In this document: positions 42,650-56,559 of the stretch, piece by piece
How positions within the stretch are numbered: the stretch's first letter is position 1
Layout: each line of letters starts with the position of its first letter
Source of the DNA: Trema orientale
Taxonomy: Eukaryota > Streptophyta > Magnoliopsida > Rosales > Cannabaceae
Assembly (NCBI GenBank): GCA_002914845.1
Contig: JXTC01000054.1
Span: 989,941 to 1,053,940 of the forward strand
DNA length: 64,000 nucleotides
Direction of reading: 5' to 3'
Program-made: the position numbers and the translations under genes
Notes under the pieces: model-generated
What the model was told of the DNA's origin: nothing
Seen by the model: only the letters and a program-made list of their open reading frames with translations
Database searches by the model: none

Positions 42650-44400
42650 TTTCCCTCCCCTTAAACTGTGTATTTAAATAAATGTCCATCATTACTTTAA
42701 AAAAAAATAAATATCCATGCCTATTTTTCTTTTTTTATAGCTAAATGGGTTGAGTTTATGGGTTTTTTTTTTTTGTGTAAATACTTATATTTCAATTTTA
42801 GTTTATGCAATGAGTATATTAATATGTATACTAGTACATTATATTTTATGAACGGTACGTCGATCATTTTGTTATAATATTTGAAAAATGAATATTTATT
42901 TATAATAAACCTAAAATTCAATTATTTTGTTATAAAATGCTTTTATATATTCTTTTACCAAGTCCGGCACATTAATTATCGTGGAAATGGTTTGGTCCAT
43001 TGATTGTTGTCTTTAATACTCCTATAAAAGGAAAAAAGAAAATGTTAATTTTAATAGTGCCCTCATATCATGTATGATCGTGGCTTTTATTATTATTGTT
43101 ACTATTATGAGAAGACGTCATAAATTTAGGTAGATGACTAATATTTTAAATTTGATTAAGTAAATGTTCACTTTTAAAATTTTATAGCTAAATGTTTATA
43201 TATATATTTAATATTTAGTAGATAAGTATATCTACAAATTTCAGTTAATGTACTAAAATGTACTGAGTATATAAATTTTTATGCTTTGTATATAAAATTT
43301 TATATTTAGTATATAAATATATATACCGGACATTTTGCTATAATATTTGAAAAATAGATATTTACTTAAATTGGGCCCAAAATTTGATCATTTTACTATA
43401 AGACCCTTATTTTTACTTTTATTTATGACCTCTATGTTTCAAGAAATACAGAAAATTCCCTTGAATTTGATATTTTATTACTAAAAGCCTTGGAATATAA
43501 CTAATTTTGAAATCCGACATTCTCATGTTAACTAAATTAGAAAAATTAATAAAAAATAATAAAATTACTCTTAGTGGATAGTAGATTTAGGTTTGTATTA
43601 CATTTTTATATCGTGTTTGGATACAAAAATAATTATTTGGAAACTATTTTTTCACTTATAAGGTCATTTGAAAAATTAAAATATTATTTGGAAAATAATA
43701 TAGACTATTCTTAAATTTATTTTAAATCTAAATCTACCTTCACTAAGGATAATTTTGTTATTTTTCATTAATTTTGCTGTATGAGGATTGAAGAGATCAA
43801 ATTTCAAAAATAGTTAAATTACAAGAATTCTTGTAATAAAAAAATAAATTTAAAGAGATTTTTTGTATTTCTTAATACACAAGGGATTTCGTTGATTAAA
43901 AACAAAATGAAATACAAGGTCATCTTATGATGTAATCTATTATTATTATTATCGTCAGTTTGAGGAATGATCCCGATTTAGTTAATACTTGTAGATGCTA
44001 TATAGTATAATTCGCTATAATTGGTCTTAATGTGAGAATATCCAATTTATAAAAAAATATTAATCCATATTACATTGAAAAAAGAAAAAAAAAACTGAAA
44101 ATACGCACGAGAGACAGAGAATATGTCAAAATAAGGCTATAAAAATCATCTACCAACTCAACCTCATTGTCTCATGATTCATATTCAGCGGAAAAAATAA
44201 AAATAAAAAGAAGATCTCATTGTCTCATTCATAGAATTCACTCGGCTTGAAAGGGTGCTATATGGTTTCCATACCTACTAAGGGAAGTGTTATATGTGGC
44301 CGCAGGATTTCATTTGGACCTGTGGATACTAGTGACACATGTGAGCTTCACAACATCAACGATTTTCTTAAAGTATAATCTTAAAGTATAATCGCAATAA
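42650..44400. other. Spacer with no recognised gene
   Basis: Very A+T-rich. Phrases such as ATTTTGTTATAATATTTGAAAAAT recur near 42865 and 43335, each followed by a variant of ATATTTACTTAAATT, suggesting an old duplication. No bounded element or gene. Confidence 0.4.
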
Positions 44401-44409
44401 GTGAGTATC

Positions 44410-45010
44410 CATAACTAGAGATGTAAGGTGGGTCGCTATGGTCCGGTCTACATTTGATAAGCTCATACAGATTTTGTACTGGACCTAGGTTCGATTCGGC
44501 TAAAATATAATCTAGTCCAATCTGGTCTATATTCTTATTAAGGATCCGGTACGGCCCATAGGCCTAGCCCATATTTTATGCGGATTTAAGTGGTTCGTGC
44601 CTACGTGGGCCGAATATGTATCTAATTTCGTTGTTGTTCTATATTTTAAAATATCAAATATGGGCCTAAAACCGATTTATATTATTTTAAAATTTGAATA
44701 AATTGAAAATAAACAAAAATAAGTAAATAAATAACATTAAAAGCATATAAATGAAAATATTTAATCAAAATTTTTAAAATTTTAATTAAAAAATATATTT
44801 AAAATTATATATAGAATGACTAAATGTGGGTTTTATGTGAGCCGATAAAAATATGGGCCGAGCCGGACTTATGATTTATGATTGAGGCCCAGTCTGACCC
44901 CTTCTATATGTAACGGGCCAGTCCAGATCCACATAGCGTGAGCCTAGACCGAATTGATACCGTACTTTTTATTCAGATTGTGGACCAGCCTATATTGATA
45001 TATCTATCTA
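44410..45010. repeat. Probable old repeat with GGTCCGG/GGGCC-type motifs at both ends
   Basis: Both ends are G+C-richer than the middle. The left part (GGTCCGGTCTACATTTG, then CCGGTACGGCCCATAGG) and the right part (GTGAGCCGATAAAAATATGG, then ACGGGCCAGTCCAGATCC) resemble inverted versions of each other in composition and short words, around an A+T core at 44640-44820. No exact ends or target duplication found. It is probably a decayed non-autonomous DNA element. Confidence 0.35.
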
Positions 45011-45591
45011 TAATCTATTAAATACTATTTTTCTTATGGTTTACTGGAAAATTTTCGCTTGTAACATCCTATTGTACTTGACAAATTACCTCGTTCACAA
45101 CAACACTCGATGGTACAGGTGGGTCATAAACATTTATACCTATACTCTTCCATTTGTATTCATTCCAAACTTTAATAGCAGTTGTTCCTTATTGATTTGT
45201 AGGCCAAACCTACTAACCTTTTATGTTTGGTTTGATGACTTTTATTTTATTATTATTTTTATTTCTTTCCAACTCCAAGTGTAGTAAATGTAGCAATAAA
45301 ATTAGTCATATTAACATATAATGCTGCAAAATCTGCCTCAATAACTTCTCGAGAATATTTTTTCTCAAAAAATAGAAAAATGTATATATATACACGTATA
45401 TATATATGACTTTTGATTATTAATTTTTTTTTCCTCAAATTATTTATTTCGGTAAAATATAGGTTTGTGAAGACGAAAGTGTGTACTTTTACTTAGGGAG
45501 TCGGCGGAATTATAACATTTAATTTGACATAATTCATTTTTTTAAAATTAATAGCTTGAACATATTCATTAATATATCCAAGGAAAAAAAG
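45011..45591. other. Spacer with no recognised gene
   Basis: A+T-rich, with a TA-rich run near 45383-45408. An 82-codon open frame at 45036-45284 has no family features and is ignored. Confidence 0.4.
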
Positions 45592-45599
45592 GTTGCACC

Positions 45600-46316
45600 T
45601 AGGGGTGGCAATTCATGTTGTCGTGTCATATTCGTGTCGTGTCGAGACATATATATAACGAACAATTACCAAACCCAAACCCGACACGTTTATTATTCGT
45701 GTCATGATTTATAAACCTGCACCCGACACGCTAAATAAACAGGTTAACCTGTGAGCGACACATTATTTAAATAGGTCGTATTCAGATCGTGTCCAACGTA
45801 ACACGATCTGCTAACCTGTATACTGTTAACCCGTTAATTGAACTCAATTTAACATGTTAATGTTAAATATGTTATATTTGGTTCAACTTGACATAACATA
45901 TTAACCTATTAATTTTAACATGTTAACCTATTTCACATTTTCAATATAACTTGATATAATCTATTAAATTATTTTATATTTCCAATATAACCAAGTAACC
46001 ATAATCAAATAAATATAACACACAATCCAAAGTTTAAAACCAAAATAAAACTTTCAAGTTTTAGTACGTAAAACATAAAAGGGAAGTTTTAAGTCTTGGT
46101 ACACACAAGATAATATAATGTCTCAAAAAATTTTATCGTGTTAAACGGGTCAATTTCGGGTTTAACAGGTTAACCTGCTAATGACCTATTATTTAATCGT
46201 GTTTAATCGGGTTTAACCTGTTTTGACCTGTACATGTTTAAGACAAACCCAAACCCGTTAACTTCGTGTTATTTTCGAGTCGTGTTATCGTGTCGTGACC
46301 TAAATTGCCATCCCTA
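45600..46316. mobile_element. Non-autonomous hAT element with exact ends and 8-base target duplication
   Basis: The left end TAGGGGTGGCAATTCATG and right end CTAAATTGCCATCCCTA are inverted copies, the TAGGGGTGGCAA terminus being typical of a large plant hAT group. GTTGCACC stands directly on both sides (45592-45599 and 46317-46324), a perfect 8-base target-site duplication as expected for hAT. Subterminal GTGTCGTGTCG and CGACACG words are repeated in both arms, likely transposase-binding motifs. 717 bases with no transposase frame. The intact duplication suggests a fairly recent insertion. Confidence 0.9.
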
Positions 46317-46324
46317 GTTGCACC

Positions 46325-49300
46325 AAAGACTTGCTTTTTGTTTTCCATCCCTTATTAATGTAATAGTTAGAAATCTTAACGTATACATGTTAATGAAAGA
46401 AGCATAGCATAGGAACCACTAAAGCTTTTTCATTTAGTTAAGAAATCCCCTTAGTTTGAATAAGTCGATCGCCTTAGAATTATTTGAAACTACAAAGTAA
46501 AAAAGCATCAAAATCTTCTTCTTCAATTTTCCTTTTAGATATTAAATAAAAATCTTCTCAATTTTATATTGTAACTTCGCCTTTGAATCGAATCAAACAC
46601 GTTTTTTCAAAAGGGAAACTTATGGATCCTTCTCCAAAATATTTGGTGTCGTGCGAGCACATTGATTATATTTGAAATGAGATTAAATTGATAAAATATG
46701 GAGTGATGCATTCTCTTTGTAATAAAAGAGTTTATAAACTTGCAACTTTTATGTAATTTGCATATCTTATACCATAGGTAAGCGAATTCCTTATTTATAG
46801 ACTTGGCTCTACCACTGGATTCTGGGAAGTATATGATTCAGTTCCTATACCTATTCTTTAAATTTGGAAACTGTTTTATCTTAGCAATTCGTTAGGATAA
46901 AACAGTTTCTAAATCTTCAGAATAATATCTGCTTCTTATACCAAAGACGCACTTTCTTTTTTTTTTTTTTTTTTTATTATTTTCTTATTCCCTACCTTTG
47001 TCATTTATCAATTTTAAAATAGCAAGGAAAAGACACATGCATTATAGATGTAATTTGAGTTTTGTATATATACATACATATATTAGCACCAATCTCGTAA
47101 GTATTTTTTTTAAATAAGTATTATTTTGCCTAATTAAAATTTATCACATGCGTCTTTTCATAGTAAAAAATAGATAGAGAAAGAACATTAAATAAGATGT
47201 ATTTATTGATATATTTTTTTTTCTAACTGTTCAAATCATGGTAGCCGTTTGATAATGATCAAATAACTTAAAAAAAAAAAAACATACAGATAAGTTTAAA
47301 AAAAAACATCTATTGAATTACGAACCATATATATATATATGCATGTTAGTACATCTTAATTATTGTGCAATTATACTCAGATGAGAGTTTTATTAGCTGT
47401 TCATATGGAATGACAACATAACTCTTGTCGAAGATTAATATCTCTATTTGATTTTATTTTTTTTTTAGCGGCAATAAATCTCTTTTTCTGGAAGAAAATT
47501 GAGATCCCAATAAGAATAATACAACTAAAGCTCAAACGAATACCTCAAGATAAGTTAAAATGTTTCCAACTTGTCAAAGCTAGATCAAAGCCAATCCACA
47601 CGTGCGAGTATGTCTCTTTGCCTTAGTACATATATGTAGACAACTGACCTTCCAATTTTCTTTTTCAACTACCATTTTTATTTATTTTTTGTTAAACTAC
47701 CATCTATGGCATGCTAATTTATCCTCAATGAGAACCACTTGCATGGTAATCGTTTTCATTTGAGATGCACGTTTACCTCAAATTTTGGAGTGAGAAAATA
47801 TGATGGAGTTCCATACGTCATAGGAGAAAAACAAGGGGAATAGTAAATACTTAAAAACTATTTTGCACCTAATATTTTAAATATAAGGATAATTTAGTTG
47901 CTTTAACCTATTATAATTCATGTTCCAAGTTTAAGTAAACACAAGGGTAATTATGAGATATCAGTTATAATCCATTTCTTCTCTTCTACCGCTCTTAAGG
48001 TAACTTCTTTGTTAATTTATATTTAATAAGGTGACTGCTATAAATTCCTCTTTCGCTTTCTCTATAAATAACATACTTATTAATTAAATTTTTATACTTA
48101 TATATATACATGCAACTGTTCAAATGAGCATTAAAGAGAAAAAAAAAAAAAAAAGAGGGAGCACACTTCATAAGATCATTCTTGTCCAAATTTGGGGCGT
48201 CGTGGGAGCACATGTTTAGATTTTGTAAGGAAATGAAATTGGTCGGTTGGACGGTGGCTGTTTGTTTAAGGCCATGATTTGTAATAAACTGTATGTCAAA
48301 TCCCAAATTTCCTTTCTTAAAAGATGCCCAATTAAAGTTAAAATTGAAAAGGTCAAATTTTTTAACAATTTATTATTATCACGTAAATTAGCCTCATTCA
48401 TATCCCACAATTTTAATATCACAAAAGAATGTGCCAAAATCACATAGAAAAGTCATGTGCCGATTTATTTTATAATGCTGATGTTAAGAATAACAAAAAA
48501 TAAGAATAAGGTGATTATTTTGCTTCATGATTTTCAAAATCAAACTAACTTCTCTATTTGGTTATATAAATATGTTTAGAATGACAATATTTTAAGCCAT
48601 TTTAAATCAAATGGACAAATACCTAAAAGAACGTGGTTTAACTAAGTCTATTTTAAGAGTGATGATGAATTTATCTAATTAGAGTAATTTTCTCCTTTAG
48701 TTGAAGTAAAAATTTTGTTTTTTTTTTTTTTTTTTTTTTGAAAGGACAAATTTTGCTTATTTATGGTAGCATAATCTTCCAAAAATCCCCCAACTCGCTT
48801 GCGGAATAGTTTGTGGTCTATGCATTACAGGACCACATATGCTTGTCCATGCATTTTGGATATAGTTATTTTCAATGGGCTTACCACATGATGATTGAAA
48901 ATTTAACATGTGAGGTTTTTTGTTTTGCTTTTTTTTTTTTTTTTCAATCTTCATTTTTTCCTTTTGTTATGGTTCAGAAAATGACACTTTAAACAAGAAG
49001 TGATATTTGCAACCTTCCTTCAGAGTTGGCCAAAATCTAGATGTTTAGAATCATGAGCAAATATAATAATGTTAGTCTAATTTATAATGTGAATGCAGGT
49101 CCACTTTTTTATTTGATGCAGATGGATAATTAAATATATGAAAAAAATAAACCCATGCCCTACTTATTGATTCAACCGCGCTTCTTGACCAAGTTTAGAA
49201 TATCATGCAAGAAATGTGATAAAGAAAATTAAGAATAGAAGAAATAAGTATAGCAACAAATTCTATACAAAAAAAAGGAAAAAGCTTCAAGTTTAAGTTT

Positions 49301-49980
49301 TCTACCTATGCCAATATATGGTAGATTAATATTTCTAAGTACATTTCTGGGAAGTAGGATTCGAACTCAAATATCCGTATTAGGAAAAAAATGTGAGTTT
49401 TAAGTTTTTTTTTTCCTTTTTTTTATGTGGTTATAATAAATGTAAGTTTGTTTACCTGTTGGTTCTTTTTTTTTCTCCCTCTTTTTATAAATATAAATCT
49501 TTACACTGTCATTTAGCTATAAAGATTTTTGTATAAAATGAATGTCATATTTGATGATGTGAAGAAGAATATTTTTTTTCTTCTCCTTTTCCCAAAACAA
49601 GTGATAAGAACAACTAACCATATCATACATGTAAAAAAAACAAAAGAAAAAACAATTACAATAAATAAACGGCTTATAAAATAAATGCAAATTTATAGAG
49701 CAAAAGGTAAATGCACAAAAATCCACAAGGGAACAAAATCAGTTGCGGAAGAGAACAAAAAAGGTGTACACTTCACGAATGAGTTGTACCATAACAAGAG
49801 CGAGTTCCCAACGTTGTTACCATACACAGGCGCGTAGCATAACCGCTGTGAAATATTTTGTGCACAGAAAGGCTCTAGGCTGTCCTCGTCTAAGCTTCTC
49901 TCTTATTATGGTTTAGCGGGTCCGAACCGGACCCCCCAAATAAACCGTTTTCCCTGTCCTCGTTTTCTCACTTTGCTCTC
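46325..49980. other. Spacer upstream of the fimbrin gene
   Basis: A+T-rich with poly-T at 46951-46975, poly-A at 48139-48155, poly-T at 48718-48739 and 48930-48944, and a TA run at 47327-47340. No gene was supported. The last few hundred bases (from about 49740) are G+C-richer and likely hold the fimbrin promoter. Confidence 0.45.
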
Positions 49981-49989
49981 TCACCAAGG

Positions 49990-50898
49990 AAAATGATCCT
50001 CCACAGGACCATAACCCATACTCTCTCTCTCTCTAAAATCTAAACCAAGCTCTCTGTTTTCTCTCCTCATTTGGGTCTTCATAGCATAAAGAGTGAATCT
50101 TTGAGGTGGGACTAATCCATCTTCTGTGCATGAGTTTTGGTTTTTTCTACAGGTTTGGACTTGTGGGTTTTCTTTCCTTTTACGTTTTCTTTAATGGGTA
50201 TGATTTGTTTTTCACGTTGGCTCATGATTGAGATCCTGTGAATATAGTCTTGCGTGTTGTGTTTTTGGGTTTATTTGATGTTTTTTATTGGTTTGGTCAT
50301 CTGGGCAACCTTGAATTCTGTGTTTTTGATTGTGTAGCTCTTTGTTGCTTATGACCAATGCTATGGAATCTGCATGTGTAAGCTTTCATTGAGATTTGTA
50401 TATGTTTGTACATGTTTTGTGGTTCTTATATGTTTGGTGCCTATTGCAGTGCTGCATTTTGATATCTCCCAAAAATCTTATTTTGAAGATAGAAGAAGCT
50501 CATCAATTGGACTTGAATCTTTGATTTGTGTAGGTAAGCACTGTTTGGAACCTATTGATTTTATGTTATCGACATTGGTTTCAATTTGTTTTTTGTTATC
50601 ATCATGGAGTATCATTGACCAAAGACGTGTTTTGGTCCCAAATTTCTTTTACTCTGTTAGAATTTTCCTTTAATTATTGGTGCATTCTTCTTTATGATAT
50701 CTATCAGGGAGGAGTAGGACAGGTTGGTGAGGGAAGGAGCTCAACTACTCCTGTCCTTTATTGGTGAGTGTTTTTATTGTAATTTGTGAACCTTTTTGGA
50801 TCTGAATATATATATTTTTTATTCTGGTACTTGATGTTCCATACCATACTGTTGCTTTAAATGTTCTTGGTTTTTCTTCTTCTTAGCAAGTTGCGAAG
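49990..50898 (+). promoter_or_regulatory. Fimbrin 5' leader with intron(s)
   Basis: A CT-rich leader (CTCTCTCTCTCTCTAAAATC at 50020-50038) is followed by T-rich intron-like DNA, and a good acceptor TTCTTCTTAG stands at 50877-50886, 12 bases before the coding ATG at 50899. The first exon is therefore non-coding and the leader is spliced. Its donor cannot be fixed by eye. Short frames inside (for example 50374-50673) are ignored. Confidence 0.55.
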
Positions 50899-53800
50899 AT
50901 GTCAAGTTATAGCGGTGTTGTTGTTTCGGACCAGTGGCTTCAAAGCCAGTTCACACAGGTTGAGCTTCGAAGTCTCAAATCTAAAGTAAGTGTGTTTAAC
51001 AAAGTTATTAAATGAGTCATGGGAGTTTATAGTGGATTTGGTTATGAGATAAGAATTCAAAACCGGATATGTTGTTCTTTTTCTAATGTGCATGTTCTTA
51101 TTTATTTTTTTTTTAATTTTTATTTTTTCAGTTCATCTCAATTAAGAATCAGAACGGTAAGTTTACTGTTGGAGACCTGCCGCCTTTGATGGTGAAATTA
51201 AAGGCTTTTAAAGAAATGTATTCTGAGGATGAGATCAGGGGGATCTTAGGTGACCAGGGTTCTGACTTCAACAATGAGATTGATTTTGAGGGCTTCCTCA
51301 GAGTGAGTTAATCTGTTCTATGTACTCTCAGCTCCTTTCTCTCTCTGTCTCTCTCTCTCTCTCGCACACATACATGCCTGTTGCTGTTTATTCAATTCAT
51401 GAGTTGTCAGAGCCACATTGAAGTGGGAAACAAGTGGGAAACTAAACTGTACCAATCAAATTGATGTGGGCATTAAAACAGTTTAAGTTCTATCTAAACT
51501 TGAGATTCTTAGATGGAGATGATCTGATAATTTATTGCATCAAATGGCAGGTGTATCTGAATTTGCAAGGGCGAGCTACAGAAAAATCAGGTGGTCGAAA
51601 GAACTCTTGGTCATTCTTGAAGGCCACCACAACCACCCTTCTTCACACAATCAGCGAATCGGAGAAATCATCATATGTTGCTCACATAAACAGTTATCTC
51701 GGGGATGATCCGTTTCTAAAGCAATATCTTCCGTTAGACCCAGCTACAAATGATCTATTTGATCTGGCAAAAGATGGAGTTCTTCTATGGTACTAAGCAG
51801 GGTATTATAGAATGGTTCTTCCTTTTAAAGCTGATATTTTTGGTGTACTAATGGGTTTCATGGATTAATGCAGTAAGCTTATCAATGTTGCTGTGCCTGG
51901 AACAATCGATGAGCGCGCTATTAACACCAAACGAGTCATCAATCCTTGGGAAAGGAATGAGAATCATAGTCTTTGCCTCAACTCTGCCAAGGCTATTGGC
52001 TGCACAGTGGTTAACATTGGTACCCAGGACTTGGTTGAAGGAAGAGTAAGTTTTTAACTTGTTTTACTATCCTTGCCAGTTAGGCACGTAAAATTGTGTC
52101 TGTACATAATCTGAAGTTATGTCTGATAATTTGCAGCCCCATCTGGTATTAGGATTGATTTCCCAAATCATAAAGGTAGGCAGCCAAACTTTACTTTGAC
52201 ACTGATCCTTTGATACAATTGAGCTTTACATCATAGAGACTGATTTATTCATCCTTCCCGTTTTTTGGCAACTATAGATCCAACTGTTAGCAGATCTCAA
52301 CCTTAAGAAAACACCTCAGCTTGTGGAACTGGTGGATGATAGCAAGGTAATAATGATAAGATTTTTCAAGTTTTTATATTAAAAAATTAACATGTCAAAA
52401 TTTGAATTCCGCTTGTTATAGATGGCGTTCTCTTACATCATATATGGCAGGATGTTGAAGAGCTCTTGACTTTACCTCCTGACAAGGTTTTATTGAAATG
52501 GATGAACTTCCATCTCCAGAAAGCTGGTTACAAGAAACCTGTTACAAATTTTTCATCTGACCTAAAGGTATTTGTCACTCCTGTACCTATCAGCACAGTT
52601 TAGCAGTGCTGTTATGAATTTTCAAGAAATAGGCCTGTGCTCTTGTGAATTGGTTTAATTGGGATTTTTTTTTTTTTCTTCACTTGCACCCTGAGGGGTG
52701 TGGGAAGTGGTTAGTACAGTTACTGGCCCGAATTTGTCGAATCGAAAAATCATGGTAGGTCATGTAAAGTATAGTAAAATAATCTAAATAGTGTATTATT
52801 AAGAACTCAGCTGATTCAGTTGGACGCTTGGACTATTCCAAGTTGAGAGACTTGGACTATTCCTAGTTTTCTCAACTTGTACTATTTTCCTAAATCTCCA
52901 TTCAAAAAAATCAGTTTCTTTCCCATAAACTCAAATTGAATTAACTTATTGTCTACTGGTTATGCTCTTCGTGATTTTGATTTAATGTTGGTTATGTTTT
53001 TGCTAACACATATACAGGATGGAGAGGCTTATGCTTACTTGCTTAATGTTCTTGCCCCAGAACACTGCAGTCCAGCCACATTGGATACTAAGGATCCAAA
53101 TGAGAGAGCGAAATTGGTTCTTGATCATGCAGAGAGAATGGACTGCAAAAGATACTTATCGCCTAAAGACATTGTTGAGGGTTCATCAAATCTAAATCTA
53201 GCATTTGTGGCGCAAATATTCCATCAAAGGTTTGAAATTGTAGTATGCCATCTTTGTTCATATATCTAATTGCTCTTCTTTGGTAGTTCTATTTTCTTTC
53301 TTCTTTCTGATAAGAAAATTGTAGTTCTTGCTTGGTGAAAGAAATTTGATATTTTGGTTTGGAAGTTGACTTAAGAAGATGCCTTCCGCAGAAATGGTCT
53401 CTCTACAGATAGCAAAAAGATTTCTTTTGCTGAGATGATGACAGATGATGTGCAAACGTCTAGAGAAGAGAGATGTTATCGATTGTGGATCAATAGTCTA
53501 GGCATTGCTACTTATGTCAACAATGTGTTTGAGGATGTCAGAAACGGGTACGTTTCTAATTTTAACTAGAAAATTAGTCAGGCAAAATTCACTTTCTTTT
53601 TTGCAAGTGTTTGTCAAGTTTTAAATGTTCTTATTCATAACGTAATCTTTTTAGTGCTAGTATCTTGACTAATTTTATTTGATGCAGATGGATTCTTTTA
53701 GAAGTTCTTGATAAAGTTTCTCCGGGAACAGTTAACTGGAAGCATGCATCAAAGCCACCAATTAAAATGCCATTTAGAAAAGTAGAGAATTGCAACCAAG

Positions 53801-55487
53801 TTATTAGAATTGGAAAGCTACTAAAATTTTCACTAGTGAATGTGGCTGGAAATGACATTGTACAAGGAAATAAGAAGCTCATACTTGGTAAATTTTACTT
53901 TGTCTGTTATTGTGTGTATCACCTGCTTTACTAGGTATACTTATGAGATGAGCAGAATTGTGGAAGTAACTTACTGTTAACCAAGCATAATCTTTTTCTT
54001 TTTTCTTTTCTTTTTTTTTTCTCCTTTTAATTTTGTTTGGTCTTCTTTCTTTACCCTTTTCTACTGGCTTCAATCCCTACACTCTGGTGTTTTGTCTCAC
54101 ATGTGAGTCAGTTTCAGATTTTTAAAGCTTTAAAGCTTTTGTGGAAGAACGTTAGGTAATAATTATTGGAGTACAAGAGAATAACTCACTTTGAATATAT
54201 GATCTGCGTTAAGAAGTTATCTTTTTCATTTTCTTGTTGTTGGTCTTTTTAAGATTTGGATGTTTGGTTTTTGGCTTATTGCTAGCTACAGACAAAAACT
54301 GAACTCTTCTTAGATTTGGTGTTGGTGATGTATGTTTCAAAAGATTTGTTGTCTAAGTGCCGAATTTCGTTTACACCTGCAGCTTTCTTGTGGCAGTTGA
54401 TGAGATTCAATATCCTTCAACTTTTAAAGAACTTGAGGTCGCATTCCCAAGGAAAGGAGATGACGGATGCCGATATCCTTAATTGGGCTAACAAGAAAGT
54501 CAAAAGCACGGGCAGAACTTCTCACATGGAGAGTTTTAAGGTTTACTGACGAAACTATTGTCCCATCATAGTCTGAACGATGTTATATAGGCAAACATTC
54601 TTTAACGTGGTACCTGTCATCAGGATAAGAGCCTGTCAAGTGGGATTTTCTTCCTTGAGCTTCTTAGTGCTGTGGAGCCTAGAGTTGTCAACTGGAACCT
54701 TGTTACTAAGGGTGAAAGTGGTAAGATTTCTGGCAGTTTTCATTGCCGTGCAAACTAAGTTTTCAAACCATTAAACCTTTTAAGGCTAAAATTCTGGTGA
54801 AATAAATTGGCTCACTTATTTCTGGTCGAAATGATAGACGACGAAAAGAAGTTGAATGCTACATACATAATCAGTGTAGCACGAAAGCTTGGCTGTTCCA
54901 TCTTCTTGTTACCTGAGGACATTATGGAGGTGAGACTGCAACTGGATTGTTATGTTTCTTTATTCATTTATCTCTTATTTACTTGACAGAGATGACATTT
55001 TATCGATCTCGCATTACGATTTTGACGAGCTAAATGACTTGCAAAAATTTTAAAGTCAGCCCATTTGTTGGGGAAAAGTCCTAAATTGGGTTGTATTATT
55101 GCCAGAGGAGTCGAAGATAAAATCCTCAAAATAGCTGACACAAGATAGAGATGTGCACATATGCAATATAGGATTAGTAGCTCTTTCATGCAAGGCATGG
55201 ACTTATATAGAGTCTTAAGAACTGAATGATCTTTTCTATGGCAGGTCAACCAGAAGATGATTCTCACCCTGACTGCAAGCATCATGTTCTGGAGTCTTCA
55301 ACAGCCAGTTGACGATGCAGGCGGGTTATCGTCCTCTGCTGATGCATCCCCGGCACCATCTGTTAGTGGCGAGGATGAAAGCTCCTCCCTCGGTGGTGAT
55401 GTTTCGAACTTGAGCGTTGACGATGCTGCCTCCGACACCACCGTCTCATCCCAGGTCGATAATGAGGGGTCTCCTATGCCAGAGTGA
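50899..55487 (+). CDS. FIM: Fimbrin (plastin), actin-bundling protein
   Basis: Fourteen coding exons: 50899-50985, 51132-51302, 51551-51789, 51874-52045, 52137-52175, 52278-52346, 52451-52567, 53018-53229, 53392-53547, 53688-53887, 54383-54540, 54624-54720, 54838-54929 and 55245-55487; 683 residues, as in Arabidopsis fimbrins (about 687). It crosslinks actin filaments into bundles. A degenerate EF-hand-like N-terminus (about 10-85) is followed by four calponin-homology domains at about 125-240, 268-370, 392-500 and 514-620. Landmarks: [72 protein letters not shown] and [14 protein letters not shown]. The tail is acidic and Ser-rich (DESSSLGGD) and ends SPMPE. The start follows a leader intron and matches the conserved [20 protein letters not shown] opening. 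The last exon is duplicated at about 61.6 kb. Confidence 0.94.
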
Positions 55488-55850
55488 ATCAGTTTTTGCA
55501 ATGAGAAGAGTTGCCTTATGAGAGTGGAAAAGAGAAGAGTTGCTTAAATCAAAAACATAGTTGAAGAAATGTGCTTGTCAAGAAGATGTGAAGAGAAAGC
55601 AGAGAATACATTTGTAAAAAGCTTTTGTCTTTGAATAGTATTTTTTCAGGTAAATAGAAAGAGTTGTTCTTAGACACCCGAAAAGTTAAAAAGGAGAAAA
55701 AAATGATAGAATACAAGTTGGTTTGAACATTTTCGTCCCCATCTTACCCGTTACCCTCTGCCCAAGTAAAGTTACGCTCTGTTCGACAGTAAAGCTCTCA
55801 AATTTCATATGTATTCTTTTCACAGTTATTACATTAATAAAAGGGCTGCA
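55488..55850 (+). other. Fimbrin 3' UTR
   Basis: No ORF continues. The stretch is conserved in the duplicate at 61790-62350, and AATAAAAGG near 55836 could serve as a polyadenylation signal. Confidence 0.4.
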
Positions 55851-56559
55851 CAGGTATCTGTCCCATTTTTGGTCCAAAAATTGGAATGTGACCAGAGCTC
55901 AATCTTTATAGCAGAATGTCCAGCAACAAGCCCGTTGAAATTTTTATGCCCAAATTGCCTTTCCAACAGTTTCGGAAGCCCAAAACCACTCGGAAGCAAA
56001 CTTTCCCTCGCATAAAAAATTGGGGTTTCTACAAAAATACGGTAATTTCTACAATATTTTTAAAAATACGATCAGCGGAGAAAAAAGAATGAAAAAATAC
56101 GACTTTTGGTATAAAAACTTTCAAATATACGGACTGACACTAGTTTCATATGGCCTGATGGCCAAAGCTTAAAACATATTAAAAATCTAACTTGCACAGA
56201 GGCACCTCGCGGGTCAGACACGTCAGGTGTCAGTAAGCTGACTCATGTTTTTTTATTTTTTATTTTTAAATTTCAGCTATTGCTTTATTTGAACACCCTT
56301 TTATCCAATTTTGAACTTTTTACTCATAATTAAATTCTTTTTGTGTATTTTTTTGACATTTTCGAAATTATAGATTTTTAATTACAATACCAAATATTAT
56401 TTGAATAATATTTTAAAAATGAAATATGTCCAATTTATTAATAAAAGAAATACTTATGAAAGACTTTTTTTTTTCACAATAAAAAAACCTACCTTCTTGA
56501 TAAAATAAGTAACACAATAAGATACTTATATGAACCTCCTAGTTTTTTTTTTAAAAAAA

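Noticed and set aside
44410-45010. Complete hAT element like the one at 45600
   Set aside because: Similar style of G+C-rich arms, but no matching termini or target duplication could be found, so it is listed only as a possible old repeat.
49355-49380. GGATTCGAACTC, resembling the T-loop of a tRNA on the minus strand
   Set aside because: No cloverleaf can be drawn with the neighbouring sequence.
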